Of a stretch of DNA of 64,000 bases, positions 47,955-56,403 are shown one piece after another. The stretch spans positions 1-64,000 of the forward strand of contig JACJWV010000007.1 of NCBI GenBank assembly GCA_020636915.1. Reading direction: 5' to 3'. The DNA comes from Nocardioides sp. (lineage in GTDB: Bacteria > Actinomycetota > Actinomycetes > Propionibacteriales > Nocardioidaceae). Every line of letters starts with the position of its first letter. The stretch's first letter is position 1. Under the pieces are notes generated by a model that saw nothing but the letters and a program-made list of their open reading frames with translations, was not told the origin of the DNA and searched no databases. A program made the translations under genes and the position numbers.

Positions 47955-49145
47955 ATGGGACGCCCCGTCGCTCTCGCCACGGCCACCGCGCTCGCGGCGC
48001 TGCTGACCGCGGGCCTGGGCTCCTGCAGCAGCGACGGGTCAGACTCCTCGGCCGGCGACACCGTCACCGCCATCCCGCAGCCCTCGGGCCCACCGTCATC
48101 GTCCGCACCCGCATCGCCGACCCCGCGGTCCCCCGGGTCGTCCGACCCGTCGGCCGACAGCACCCCACCGCGGGTCGTGCGCACCATCGCCACCGGCCTC
48201 GCGGCCCCGTGGGGCATCGGTTTCCTGCCGGACGGCGACGCGGTGGTGACCGAGCGGGACACCCGCCGGGTGCTGCTCCTCCGCGCGCCGTCGTACGACG
48301 TGCGCGAGGTCGGCACCATCAGCGCGGCCGTCCCCCTGGGCGACCAGGGCGGCGAGGCCGGGCTGCTCGGCGTTGCGGTCTCCCCCGACTTCGAGCGGGA
48401 CCACCTGCTCTACTTCTACCTCAGCACCGCCGCCGACAACCGGATCGTCAAGGCACGGCTCGACGGCGGCCGCCTCGGACCGACGACGGTCATCCTCGAT
48501 GGCATCCCCAACGGCTTCATCCACGACGGCGGCCGGCTGGTGTTCGGCCCGGACGGCTACCTCTACGCCTCGACCGGCGAGACCGGGCAGCCCGACCTGG
48601 CCCAGGACAAGGGCACGCTGGCGGGCAAGGTGCTGCGGATGACCACCGACGGGAAGCCGGCGCCGGGCAACCCGTTCCCGGGCTCGCAGATCTGGAGCTA
48701 CGGCCACCGCAACGTGCAGGGGCTGGCCTTCGACGACGACGGGCAGCTGTGGGCCTCGGAGTTCGGCCAGGACACCTACGACGAGCTGAACCTGATCGAG
48801 AAGGGCCACGACTACGGCTGGCCGATGGTCGAGGGCCGCGGCGACACCGGCGGCGGCCTGACCAACCCCCAGGTCGTCTGGGCGACCGACGACGCGTCAC
48901 CCTCCGGCCTGGCCTGGCTCGACGGCCACCTGTGGATGGCGGCGCTGCGGGGCGAGCGGCTGTGGCGCGTCGACGTCGAGGGCGACCGCGCCGTGCACCC
49001 GGTCGACTACTTCGTCGGGAGGTACGGCCGGATGCGGACCGTCGCCGCGGCGCCGGACGGCCGACTGTGGGTGAGCACCAGCAACCGGGACGGCCGCGGA
49101 GAGCCGCGACCCGGCGACGACCGGATCCTGCTCGTCGAGCCCTAG
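47955..49145 (+). CDS. PQQ-dependent sugar dehydrogenase-like lipoprotein
   Basis: A 396-residue secreted lipoprotein: signal with lipobox LGSC (Cys24), a Ser/Pro-rich linker to about 73, then a six-bladed propeller of the soluble glucose/sorbosone dehydrogenase type (APWGIGFLPDGDAVVTER, GGEAGLLGVAVSPDF, SYGHRNVQGLAFDDDGQLWASEFG, DELNLIEKGHDYGWP). The active-site His/Arg region GHRN is present. It would oxidise sugars outside the cell if PQQ is available; the acceptor is unknown. Its TAG stop shares CTAG (49142-49145) with the opposing stop of the S-component gene. Confidence 0.87.
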   Translation: MGRPVALATATALAALLTAGLGSCSSDGSDSSAGDTVTAIPQPSGPPSSSAPASPTPRSPGSSDPSADSTPPRVVRTIATGLAAPWGIGFLPDGDAVVTERDTRRVLLLRAPSYDVREVGTISAAVPLGDQGGEAGLLGVAVSPDFERDHLLYFYLSTAADNRIVKARLDGGRLGPTTVILDGIPNGFIHDGGRLVFGPDGYLYASTGETGQPDLAQDKGTLAGKVLRMTTDGKPAPGNPFPGSQIWSYGHRNVQGLAFDDDGQLWASEFGQDTYDELNLIEKGHDYGWPMVEGRGDTGGGLTNPQVVWATDDASPSGLAWLDGHLWMAALRGERLWRVDVEGDRAVHPVDYFVGRYGRMRTVAAAPDGRLWVSTSNRDGRGEPRPGDDRILLVEP

Positions 49146-49984
49146 GAGGCCGGCTCGCCGACCGGCTCGACGACCAGCTCCACGACCGGCTCCACGACGC
49201 GCCCCGTCACCGTCGCGCGGCGGGCCGCGCGGCGCAGGGTCGTCAGGATCGCGGGGCCGAGCAGCATGATCGCGACCGCGTTGGTGATCGCCCGTGCGGT
49301 GTCCCAGCTGCCGGTGGACGTCAGGAGCGTGTAGACGAGGAACGTGTGGAGGTTGTCCAGCAGCGGGGCGCCCGCGACGTAGGACAGGGAGCCCTCGTGC
49401 CCCTCGACCGCGATGCCGGCGATGAACGGCCAGCCGGACAGGTTCATGAAGATGCCGAACAGATAGGCCGAGACGACGCCGTACGCCGCGAGCACCACCA
49501 GCTCCGAGCGGCCGGTCAGGCGGCGGGGCAGGAGCCCCGCGCCCATGCCGACCCAGGCCGCGCACAGCATCTGGTAGGGCAGCCAGGGCCCCACGCCCGC
49601 GGTCATCAGCGCCGAGGCGAACAGCGAGGTGCAGCCGAGGACGAACCCGAACCCGGGCCCGAACACCCGGCCGGCGAGGATCAGCAGGAAGAACGTCAGC
49701 TCGATGCCGCCGGTCCCCGGCGAGATGCCTCTCAGCACGGCGTTGGCCGCGCTCAGGACGCCGAGGATCGCCAGGACGCGCGCGTCGAGCCCGCCCTCGT
49801 TGAGCTCGGCGAGGACGACCGCGAGCACCACCGGCAGCAGTGCGAGGAAGAGGAACGGCGGATCCACGCGGTCGGTGCCGTGCACGCGCAGGAGCAGCGG
49901 CCAGCACAGCATCGCCAGCCCGGCGGCCGAGGCCACCGCGAGCACCACGAGGGAGCGCGGGGAGATCCGGACCGCGGCCGTCAC
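49142..49984 (-). CDS. ECF transporter S component (probably corrinoid-specific)
   Basis: A 280-residue membrane protein with about six to eight helices, including LTFFLLILAGRVFGPGFGFVLGCTSLFASALMTAGVGPWLPYQML, a pattern of ECF substrate-binding S components, and a repetitive Val/Glu/Pro tail. It is the last gene of an operon with EcfT and double EcfA and starts at GTG 49984 overlapping the EcfA stop (GTGA). Because the operon has a cobalamin riboswitch and transcobalamin-like genes, the substrate is inferred to be a corrinoid or precursor. Confidence 0.8.
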   Translation of the reverse strand: MTAAVRISPRSLVVLAVASAAGLAMLCWPLLLRVHGTDRVDPPFLFLALLPVVLAVVLAELNEGGLDARVLAILGVLSAANAVLRGISPGTGGIELTFFLLILAGRVFGPGFGFVLGCTSLFASALMTAGVGPWLPYQMLCAAWVGMGAGLLPRRLTGRSELVVLAAYGVVSAYLFGIFMNLSGWPFIAGIAVEGHEGSLSYVAGAPLLDNLHTFLVYTLLTSTGSWDTARAITNAVAIMLLGPAILTTLRRAARRATVTGRVVEPVVELVVEPVGEPAS

Positions 49985-51582
49985 GAGGCGTCCAGCCGGG
50001 CCAGGGCGTCGACGACCTCGTCGACGCGGAGCCAGGGGGCCCCGAGCACCTTGGTCACCTGCGGGGCGAACGACGGTGACTCGGCGACCACCCGGCGCAC
50101 CGGCCCCGACGAGACCACGTCGCCGTCGGCGAGCACGACGACGTCGTCCGCGCCCTGGGCGACGAACTCGACGTCGTGGGTCGCCACGACGACCGCGTGG
50201 CCGTCGGCGGCGAGCCCGCGGAGCACGCCCGCGAGGACGCGCTTCGCGGCGTAGTCCAGGCCCCGGGTCGGCTCGTCGAGCAGCACCACGGGCGGCCGGG
50301 TCGCGAGCACCAGCGACAGGGCGAGCGCTAGCCGCTGCCCCTCGGAGAGGTCGCGCGGGTGCTGGTCGTCGGGGATCCCCGGCGCGAGGCGGTCGAGCAG
50401 CGACCGGCTCGCGCCGCTGCCCCCGTCCGCAGCGGCGCACTCCTCCGCGACGGTCTCGAGGTAGAGCAGGTCGGTCGCGGTCTGCGGGACGAGGCCGACG
50501 AGCGACCGCCGGCCCGCGGGTGAGAGTGCCGCGGGGTCCGCGCCGGCGACGGTCATCGCCCCGGCCGACCGGCGCCCGCTGCCCTGCAGCGCCCAGAGCA
50601 GGGTCGACTTGCCGGCGCCATTGCGGCCCATCAGAGCGGTGACCCGGCCGGCGCCGAGGGCGAGGTCGACGTGGCGCAGCGCGACGACCCGGCCGTGCGC
50701 GACCGAGAGCCCGCGCACCTCCACGGCCGGGGTCGTCTCCGCGACCACCTCTGTGATCGCCTCCGCGGGCGGCTGCAGCCGGTCGGCCAGGCCCCGGGCC
50801 CGGCGCCGCGCGTCGCGCACGCTGAGCGGCAGCGGGTGCCAGCCGGCGGCGCGGCCCAGCTCGACGATCGGAGGTACGACGGGCGAGTCGACCAGCAGCT
50901 CGCCGGGCTCGCCCACGTGCACCCGTCCCGCCCCGGTCATCAGGCACATCCGGTCGGCGAAGGGGACGACCCGCTCGAGCCGGTGCTCGGCCAGCAGCAC
51001 CGAGACCCCCAGGTCGTGCACGAGCCGGGTCAGGGTGGCGAGCACCTCCTCGGCCGCGGTCGGGTCCAGCGCGGAGGTCGGCTCGTCGAGCACCAGCAGG
51101 CGGGGGTGCATGGTCAGCACCGACCCGATGGCCACCCGCTGCTGCTGGCCGCCCGAGAGGGTGCGCAGGTCGCGGGCACGCAGGTCGGCGATCCCCAGCA
51201 GGTCCAGCGTCTCCTCGACCCGGCGGCGCATCGTCTCGGGGGGCAGCCCGAGCTGCTCCATGCCGTAGGCCAGCTCCTCCTCGACCGTGTCGCTGACGAA
51301 GCCGGCGGCCGGGTCCTGACCCACGTAGCCGATCACGTGCGCCCGCTCGCGCGGCGGGGTGCGGACGATGCTCGCGCCGTCGAGCAGCACGTCCCCGTCG
51401 AGGAGACCGCCGCTGAACCGCGGCACCAGCCCGGTCACGATCCCGAGCAGGGTCGACTTGCCGACGCCGGTGGGGCCGGAGACGAGGACCAGCTCGCCCT
51501 CGTCGACGGTGAGGTCGACCCGGTCGAGGACGGGATCGGCCCCGTCGTCGTACCGGAAGGTGATGCCGCACAGCTCGATCAC
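49981..51582 (-). CDS. ECF transporter ATPase, two fused EcfA domains
   Basis: A 533-residue protein with two ABC ATPase domains. Domain 1: Walker A GPTGVGKST (about 36-44), LSGGQQQRVAIGSVL, Walker B LLVLDEPTSALD. Domain 2: GRNGAGKST (about 322), signature LSEGQRLALALSL (Glu in place of the first Gly of LSGGQ), VVLLDEPTRGLD. Together these provide the EcfA/EcfA' pair that powers an energy-coupling-factor importer. GTG 51582 overlaps the EcfT stop. A linker of ~45 residues separates the halves. Confidence 0.9.
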   Translation of the reverse strand: MIELCGITFRYDDGADPVLDRVDLTVDEGELVLVSGPTGVGKSTLLGIVTGLVPRFSGGLLDGDVLLDGASIVRTPPRERAHVIGYVGQDPAAGFVSDTVEEELAYGMEQLGLPPETMRRRVEETLDLLGIADLRARDLRTLSGGQQQRVAIGSVLTMHPRLLVLDEPTSALDPTAAEEVLATLTRLVHDLGVSVLLAEHRLERVVPFADRMCLMTGAGRVHVGEPGELLVDSPVVPPIVELGRAAGWHPLPLSVRDARRRARGLADRLQPPAEAITEVVAETTPAVEVRGLSVAHGRVVALRHVDLALGAGRVTALMGRNGAGKSTLLWALQGSGRRSAGAMTVAGADPAALSPAGRRSLVGLVPQTATDLLYLETVAEECAAADGGSGASRSLLDRLAPGIPDDQHPRDLSEGQRLALALSLVLATRPPVVLLDEPTRGLDYAAKRVLAGVLRGLAADGHAVVVATHDVEFVAQGADDVVVLADGDVVSSGPVRRVVAESPSFAPQVTKVLGAPWLRVDEVVDALARLDAS

Positions 51583-52667
51583 GTCGCCACCTCCAGGGTC
51601 AGGCGCGGGGGCGGCGAGCACAGCGGCCCGAGCAGGGCGACCCCGGCGAGCACCAGCCCGGCCCCGCTGACCGGTGGCAGCGCGTCGAGGGCGGGGTAGG
51701 CGACGTCCACCTGGTGGGCGCTCAGCCACCAGCCGAGGGCGCCGACGGCGACCCCCGACGCGACGACCGCGAGCTCGGGCCAGCGCCAGGGGTCGGGCCG
51801 GTAGCGGGTGCGGTCGACGCGGCGACCGGCGCTGAGCAGGCCGGCGACCGCGACGGCGACCCCGAGGACGAGCATCGGCAGCGCGAGCACACGCGGCGCG
51901 GTGGTGTCGAGCACGGCGTAGGTGCCGACGCAGATCCCGGCGAGGCCGCCGAGCATCAGCGCCCCGGTGGTACGACGCTGCGCGGGGCTCGCTCCCCCGG
52001 CGCGGCCGTAGCCGCGGGCGTCCATGCCGGCGGCCAGGGCCAGCGAGCGCTCGAGGGCGTCCTCGAGCACCGGCACCAGGAACCGACGCAGCCGACGCAC
52101 CCGGCCGGTCTCGCCGGCCCGCAGGGCCTGGGCGGCGCGCACCCGGCGGGCACTGTCGGCGAACTGGGGCAGCATCGTGACCGCGACCACCAGCGCGGTG
52201 CCGATCTCGTAGAGCGCCGGCGGGACCGAGCGCAGCAGCCGCTTGGGGTTCGCGACCGAGTTCGCGGCGCCAACGCAGATGACGATGGTGGCCAGCCGGA
52301 GGCCGTCGTACAGCGCGAAGAGCAGCGCCTCGGCGTAGAGCGGGCCGAGCAGGGTCACCCCGGCGACCCAGTCCGGGAGCGGGACCGTGGGCAGGTCGAG
52401 CAGCACCCGACCGCCCGACCAGCCGCCGAACACGATCCAGAAGACCACCCGCACGCCGACGATGACGACGCCGAGCCAGACGTAGAGGCGGAACGAGCGG
52501 CCCCACGGCTGGTCGGACCGCCGCAGCGAGACGACCAGCGCGGCGACCCCGACCAGCATCAGCAGCACGAACGGGTTCGTCGTGAACGACGCCGCGACCG
52601 CTAGCCCCAGGGCCCAGACCCACCAGGCTACCGGGTGCAGGTCGCGCGGCAGCCGCTCGCTGCTCAC
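51579..52667 (-). CDS. ECF transporter transmembrane component (EcfT/CbiQ)
   Basis: A 362-residue membrane protein with the two EcfT coupling motifs in cytosolic helices: ADSARRVRAAQALRAG (the AxRAxG type) and ERSLALAAGMDARGYGR (the second ArG type). These bind the grooves of the EcfA domains. The protein is longer than typical EcfT (~260) because of extra C-terminal helices after about 240. GTG 52667 overlaps the stop of the stalked surface-protein gene. Confidence 0.88.
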   Translation of the reverse strand: MSSERLPRDLHPVAWWVWALGLAVAASFTTNPFVLLMLVGVAALVVSLRRSDQPWGRSFRLYVWLGVVIVGVRVVFWIVFGGWSGGRVLLDLPTVPLPDWVAGVTLLGPLYAEALLFALYDGLRLATIVICVGAANSVANPKRLLRSVPPALYEIGTALVVAVTMLPQFADSARRVRAAQALRAGETGRVRRLRRFLVPVLEDALERSLALAAGMDARGYGRAGGASPAQRRTTGALMLGGLAGICVGTYAVLDTTAPRVLALPMLVLGVAVAVAGLLSAGRRVDRTRYRPDPWRWPELAVVASGVAVGALGWWLSAHQVDVAYPALDALPPVSGAGLVLAGVALLGPLCSPPPRLTLEVAT

Positions 52668-53578
52668 GGGGTGCCCCGCCTCCTGCGGACGACGGCGACG
52701 ACTCCCGCGGCGCCGAAGAGCAGCGCGACCGCCGCCGGGGCCACCCAGTCGGGCAGCCCACCGCCGGCAGGGTCGGCCGGCTCCGCGGAGGTCGGGGTGA
52801 CCGGCGCCGCTGCTGAGCTCGGCGTGGCTGTCGCGGAACCGCTCGAGGACGGCGTGCTCGAGGCCTTCGCCTTCCCCGGGTGGTCTCGTTTGCCGCCCGC
52901 TCCGCGATTCCCCGGGCCGCTGCCTCCCGATCCCGTCGCCGAGGGCGACGCGGAGGAGGCCGACGCCGTCGGAGACCCCGTCGTCGACGGGGCGCCCGTC
53001 GGGGCGGAGGAGCCCGGCCCGGTGGGTGCGTGCGTCGGTGCGTTCGTCGGTGCGTGCGTCGGGCTGTGCGTGGGGGCGTGCGACGGCGACGGGCTCGGGT
53101 GGGCGGCCGGCTGGTAGCCCGGCGCCCTGCGGGTGTCGCTGCCCTGCCAGGAGAACCCGGCGTACCCGCCGTCCGGGACGTGCTGGTTCGCCGCGCTCGT
53201 GGTGGCGTAGGACCAGCTCCCCGACGTGCCGTCGGACCAGAACAGGCCCCAGTAGGCGTCCGCGGGCGGGGTGTTCACGCAAGGGTCGTCCGCCGGCTTG
53301 CCGGACACCCGGCACACGAAGCCGGGCTGACGCTGCACGTAGGTCAGGGCGAAGCCCGCCGCCGTGAAGAGCTGGGCGGCGCTGTCGCCACCGCCGTCCG
53401 CGACGCACGCGGCCTGGACACCGCCCCCCTGCTCGCCGAAGTCGACGACGACCGTGACCCCGTGGGCGCTCGAGCACCCCACTGCGGTCGCCGGGGCCGC
53501 GGGCAGACCGATGCACGCCGCCGCGACGAGGAACGTCGCGGCGGCCGCACGGAGGACGGGCTGCACCGACCGGGTCAT
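52664..53578 (-). CDS. stalked surface protein with transcobalamin C-like (DUF4430/SCO2322-type) domain
   Basis: A 304-residue secreted protein: signal peptide (1-32, ending APATA), a small domain at about 33-170 (VTVVVDFGEQGG, then AGFALTYVQRQPGFVCRV, AYWGLFWSDGTSGSWSYATT, VPDGGYAGFSWQG) with Cys residues likely in disulfides, a Pro/Thr/His/Ser-rich stalk (about 171-275) and one C-terminal membrane helix with a basic tail (WVAPAAVALLFGAAGVVAVVRRRR). The domain pattern resembles DUF4430, the C-terminal half of transcobalamin. It is probably a wall-spanning receptor that holds corrinoid near the ECF transporter (inference). Confidence 0.72.
   Translation of the reverse strand: MTRSVQPVLRAAAATFLVAAACIGLPAAPATAVGCSSAHGVTVVVDFGEQGGGVQAACVADGGGDSAAQLFTAAGFALTYVQRQPGFVCRVSGKPADDPCVNTPPADAYWGLFWSDGTSGSWSYATTSAANQHVPDGGYAGFSWQGSDTRRAPGYQPAAHPSPSPSHAPTHSPTHAPTNAPTHAPTGPGSSAPTGAPSTTGSPTASASSASPSATGSGGSGPGNRGAGGKRDHPGKAKASSTPSSSGSATATPSSAAAPVTPTSAEPADPAGGGLPDWVAPAAVALLFGAAGVVAVVRRRRGTP
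53025..53084. repeat. 12-bp tandem repeats encoding the stalk
   Basis: GGTGCGTGCGTC recurs at 53025-53036 and 53049-53060, with one-base variant at 53037-53048 and two diverged units to 53084. On the coding strand they specify T-H-A-P type tetrapeptides of the surface stalk. Length variation by slippage would change the stalk without shifting frame. Confidence 0.75.
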
Positions 53579-53589
53579 GGGCGGTCGCC

Positions 53590-54627
53590 TCAGCACCCGC
53601 GCAGCCGCAGGCCCGGCCCCGCCTGCGCCGTCGCCCGGCGCCACTGGTCGAGGCTGTCGGCGTCGATGCCGGCCTTGAACGCGGCCCGGTCGTAGGCGAC
53701 CGCGCCGCTCTTCTTCTGCAGCTTGGCGACCCATCCCGCGGCGTCCTTCGCGGCGCCGCACCGGCCACCGCGCGCGAGCGCCCAGGCGGCGAGCCCGGTG
53801 CTGTTGCTGTTGGCGGCCGAGGTGGTGGGCCCCCCGCCGAAACTGCCGTTCCGGCCCTGGGTCCGGACGAGCCACGCGAGCGCGGCGCGGACAGACCGCT
53901 TGACCGACGCCGAGGGGTGCTCGATCGACAGCAGGTTGATCACGGCCACGGCGGTGGCGTCGGTGTCGGGCCGACGGTCCGCACGGGCGGCTGCGTCGCA
54001 GTCCTGGTCGGCGGCGCCGGGGTCGGAGAAGTACAGGCGGAAGAAGCCCGCGTCGCACTGCTGGGTGATCAGGTAGCGCACGGCCGACCCGGCCCTGCCG
54101 GACCCCGCGAGGCTGAGGCCGGCGGCGGCGTACGCCTGCCCGAGCGTGTTCGCGTAGTCGGTGCCCGACGTCTTGTCCTGGACCCGGCCGCGCACGGCCG
54201 GCTCGGTGCTGATCCGGCCGTCGAGACGCTCCACGAGGTCCACGCCGCCGAAGTCGCGCGGGTCGGCGCCGGTGACCTCGGCGAGGACGAGCGCCTTCGC
54301 GACCGAGCCCGCGTAGATGTCGCTGCTCCCGAAGTCCACGCCGGTGGTCCAGCTGTCGACGTGCTGAGCGAGCGCCCGCCTCACCTGGCCGACCGCTGCC
54401 CGGTGGCCGCCGATCTCGGCCAGGGCCATGCCGGTGTCGGCGGTCAGGCCGTAGTCGTCGAAGTCGTAGACGTCGTTGTGGACCAGGCCGTGGTCGAGCT
54501 GACGCTCGAGCCAGCGACCCGACCGGTCCGCCGGGGCGGCCGAGGCGGCGCCGCCGGTCCCCCCGACGAGAGCGAGGGTGACGGCGGTGGCGAGCAGCGC
54601 CTTGAACAGGCGCGACGTGCGAGTCAT
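53590..54627 (-). CDS. secreted alpha/alpha-barrel protein, transcobalamin N-like (prenyltransferase/squalene oxidase-type repeats)
   Basis: A 345-residue secreted protein: signal peptide (1-31, ending ASAA), then helical repeats with the small-residue helix starts typical of this barrel: TADTGMALAEIG, GSVAKALVLAEV, YANTLGQAYAAAGL, DTDATAVAVINLLS and NSNSTGLAAWALARGG. It lacks squalene-cyclase DxDD chemistry. The same fold makes the cobalamin-binding alpha domain of transcobalamin/intrinsic factor. First gene of the riboswitch-controlled operon, 11 bp before the DUF4430-like gene; a role in corrinoid capture is inferred. Confidence 0.75.
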   Translation of the reverse strand: MTRTSRLFKALLATAVTLALVGGTGGAASAAPADRSGRWLERQLDHGLVHNDVYDFDDYGLTADTGMALAEIGGHRAAVGQVRRALAQHVDSWTTGVDFGSSDIYAGSVAKALVLAEVTGADPRDFGGVDLVERLDGRISTEPAVRGRVQDKTSGTDYANTLGQAYAAAGLSLAGSGRAGSAVRYLITQQCDAGFFRLYFSDPGAADQDCDAAARADRRPDTDATAVAVINLLSIEHPSASVKRSVRAALAWLVRTQGRNGSFGGGPTTSAANSNSTGLAAWALARGGRCGAAKDAAGWVAKLQKKSGAVAYDRAAFKAGIDADSLDQWRRATAQAGPGLRLRGC

Positions 54628-54635
54628 GAGAACCT

Positions 54636-54654
54636 TCCCGCTGCTGCAGCGGGA
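54636..54654 (-). promoter_or_regulatory. hairpin over the ribosome site, riboswitch expression platform
   Basis: TCCCGCTG (54654-54647) pairs with CAGCGGGA (54643-54636) across a 3-nt loop. The 3' arm carries the start of the GGGAAGG ribosome site 8 nt before the ATG, so folding would hide it. It fits translational control by the riboswitch upstream. Confidence 0.6.
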
Positions 54655-54713
54655 GCGACCGGGACCCGACCCGGTGGCCACCGCTGCTATCCACGACAGC
54701 GTGTGATGAGGAC

Positions 54714-54856
54714 GCGTCGCAGCAGGCGTTCCGGCTCGCACCCGGCGGGGGCCGGATGCCTACGGTTGCGGGTCAGCGCCGGACTCGGACCGGCTTCCCC
54801 CGCGGCGGGCGTGATCGATGGAGTTGTGCTCGCGCAGCATATCCACACCCGACGCC
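54714..54856 (-). promoter_or_regulatory. cobalamin riboswitch
   Basis: On the minus strand the conserved core GGGGAAGCCGGTCCGAGTCC, then GCTGACCCGCAACCGT, lies at about 54803-54759, followed by the B12 box GAGCCGGAACGCCTGC (about 54739-54724). A closing P1 stem is formed by GGCGTCG (54856-54850) and CGACGC (54719-54714). It sits between gatB and the first gene of the transcobalamin-like/ECF operon and should turn the operon off when cobalamin is plentiful. Confidence 0.88.
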
Positions 54857-54909
54857 ACCGCGGCCGGTCGGACCGGCGGATCGTCGTGGGGGAAACCTCA
54901 CACGTGCGG

Positions 54910-56403
54910 CTACTGCAGCTTCTCGAGGATCAGTTCGCGGACCCGGCCGGCGTCGGCCTGGCCACGCATCTCCTTCATGACCGCACCGATGAGGGCACCG
55001 GCGGCGGCCACCTTGCCGTCGCGGATCTTGTCGGCGACGTCGGGGTGGGCGGCGATGGCCGCGTCGACGGCCGCCGAGAGCGCGCCCTCGTCGGAGACGA
55101 TCGCCAGCCCGCGGGCGGCGACGACCTCGTCGGGGGACCCCTCGCCAGCCAGCAGGCCGTCGAAGACCTGGCGGGCCAGCTTGTCGTTGAGGCTGCCCTC
55201 GTCGACGAGCGCCTGGACCCGCGCCACGTCGGCAGGCGTGACGGCCAGGTCCGGCACGTCGACGCCCTGCTCGTTGGCACGCCGGGCCAGCTCGCCCAGC
55301 CACCACTTGCGGGCCGCCTGGGGAGAGGTGCCCGCGGCGATGGTCTGCTCGATCACGTCGAGCGCGCCGGCGCCGACCGTGTCGCGCATCTCGAGGTCGG
55401 AGAAGCCCCAGGCGGCCTGCAGCCGCGCCCGGCGGGCGGTCGGGTTCTCGGGCAGCGTGGCCCGCAGCTCCTCGACCCACTCGCGCGACGGCGCGACCGG
55501 CACCAGGTCGGGCTCGGGGAAGTAGCGGTAGTCCTCGGCGTCGGACTTCTCGCGACCGCTCGTGGTGACGCCGGTGTCCTCGTGCCAGTGCCGCGTCTCC
55601 TGGAGGATCGCCTCCCCGCGCCCGAGCACGGCCGCGTGCCGCGACATCTCGAAACGCACCGCGCGCTCGACCGACCGCAGCGAGTTCACGTTCTTGGTCT
55701 CGGTGCGCGTGCCGAGCGTGCCCGAGCCCTTCGGGGAGAGCGACAGGTTGACGTCGGCGCGGATCGACCCCTGGTCCATGCGGGCGTCGGAGACGCCGAG
55801 CGCCACGATCAGGTCGCGCAGCTGGGCGACGTACGCCCGGGCCACCTCCGGAGCCTTGGCGCCGGCTCCGAGGATCGGCTTGGTGACGATCTCGATGAGC
55901 GGGATGCCCGCGCGGTTGTAGTCGACCAGCGAGTGGTCGGCGCCGTGGATGCGGCCGGTGGCGCCACCGACGTGCAGCGACTTGCCGGTGTCCTCCTCCA
56001 TGTGCGCGCGCTCGATCTCGACGCGGAAGGTCTCGCCGTCCACCTCCACGTCCATGTGGCCCTCGAAGCAGATCGGCTCGTCGTACTGCGAGGTCTGGAA
56101 GTTCTTCGGCATGTCCGGGTAGAAGTAGTTCTTCCGCGCGAACCGGCACCACTCCGCGATCTCGCAGTTCAGCGCCAGGCCGATCCGGATCGCCGACTCG
56201 ACGGCGCGGCGGTTGACCACCGGCATCGCCCCGGGCAGGCCGAGACAGGTCGGGCAGACCTGGGTGTTCGGCTCGGCGCCGAACTCCGTCGGGCAGCCGC
56301 AGAACATCTTCGAGGCGGTGTTGAGCTCGACGTGGACCTCCAGACCCATCGCCGGGTCGTAGGCCTCGAGCACCTCGTCGAACGGCACCAGGGTCTCGCT
56401 CAT
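54910..56403 (-). CDS. gatB: Asp-tRNA(Asn)/Glu-tRNA(Gln) amidotransferase subunit B
   Basis: A 497-residue subunit that phosphorylates mischarged Glu- or Asp-tRNA before amidation. It shows the zinc Cys set (CGCPTEFGAEPNTQVCPTCLGLPG region near 35-57), the kinase cradle (GLEVHVEL, RIHGADHSLVDYNRAGIPLIEIVT) and the C-terminal YqeY-like tRNA-binding tail (from about 350). The ATG overlaps the gatA stop. Order gatC-gatA-gatB with 4-nt overlaps. Confidence 0.96.
   Translation of the reverse strand: MSETLVPFDEVLEAYDPAMGLEVHVELNTASKMFCGCPTEFGAEPNTQVCPTCLGLPGAMPVVNRRAVESAIRIGLALNCEIAEWCRFARKNYFYPDMPKNFQTSQYDEPICFEGHMDVEVDGETFRVEIERAHMEEDTGKSLHVGGATGRIHGADHSLVDYNRAGIPLIEIVTKPILGAGAKAPEVARAYVAQLRDLIVALGVSDARMDQGSIRADVNLSLSPKGSGTLGTRTETKNVNSLRSVERAVRFEMSRHAAVLGRGEAILQETRHWHEDTGVTTSGREKSDAEDYRYFPEPDLVPVAPSREWVEELRATLPENPTARRARLQAAWGFSDLEMRDTVGAGALDVIEQTIAAGTSPQAARKWWLGELARRANEQGVDVPDLAVTPADVARVQALVDEGSLNDKLARQVFDGLLAGEGSPDEVVAARGLAIVSDEGALSAAVDAAIAAHPDVADKIRDGKVAAAGALIGAVMKEMRGQADAGRVRELILEKLQ

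Noticed and set aside
46637..48319. 560-codon minus-strand frame opposite the hydrolase and dehydrogenase genes
   Set aside because: Low-complexity product; the plus-strand genes have clear catalytic motifs.
52664..52760. Sortase (LPXTG) anchor on the stalked surface protein
   Set aside because: The sequence before the membrane helix is LPDWV, lacking the T-G of LPXTG; the protein is better seen as anchored by its helix.
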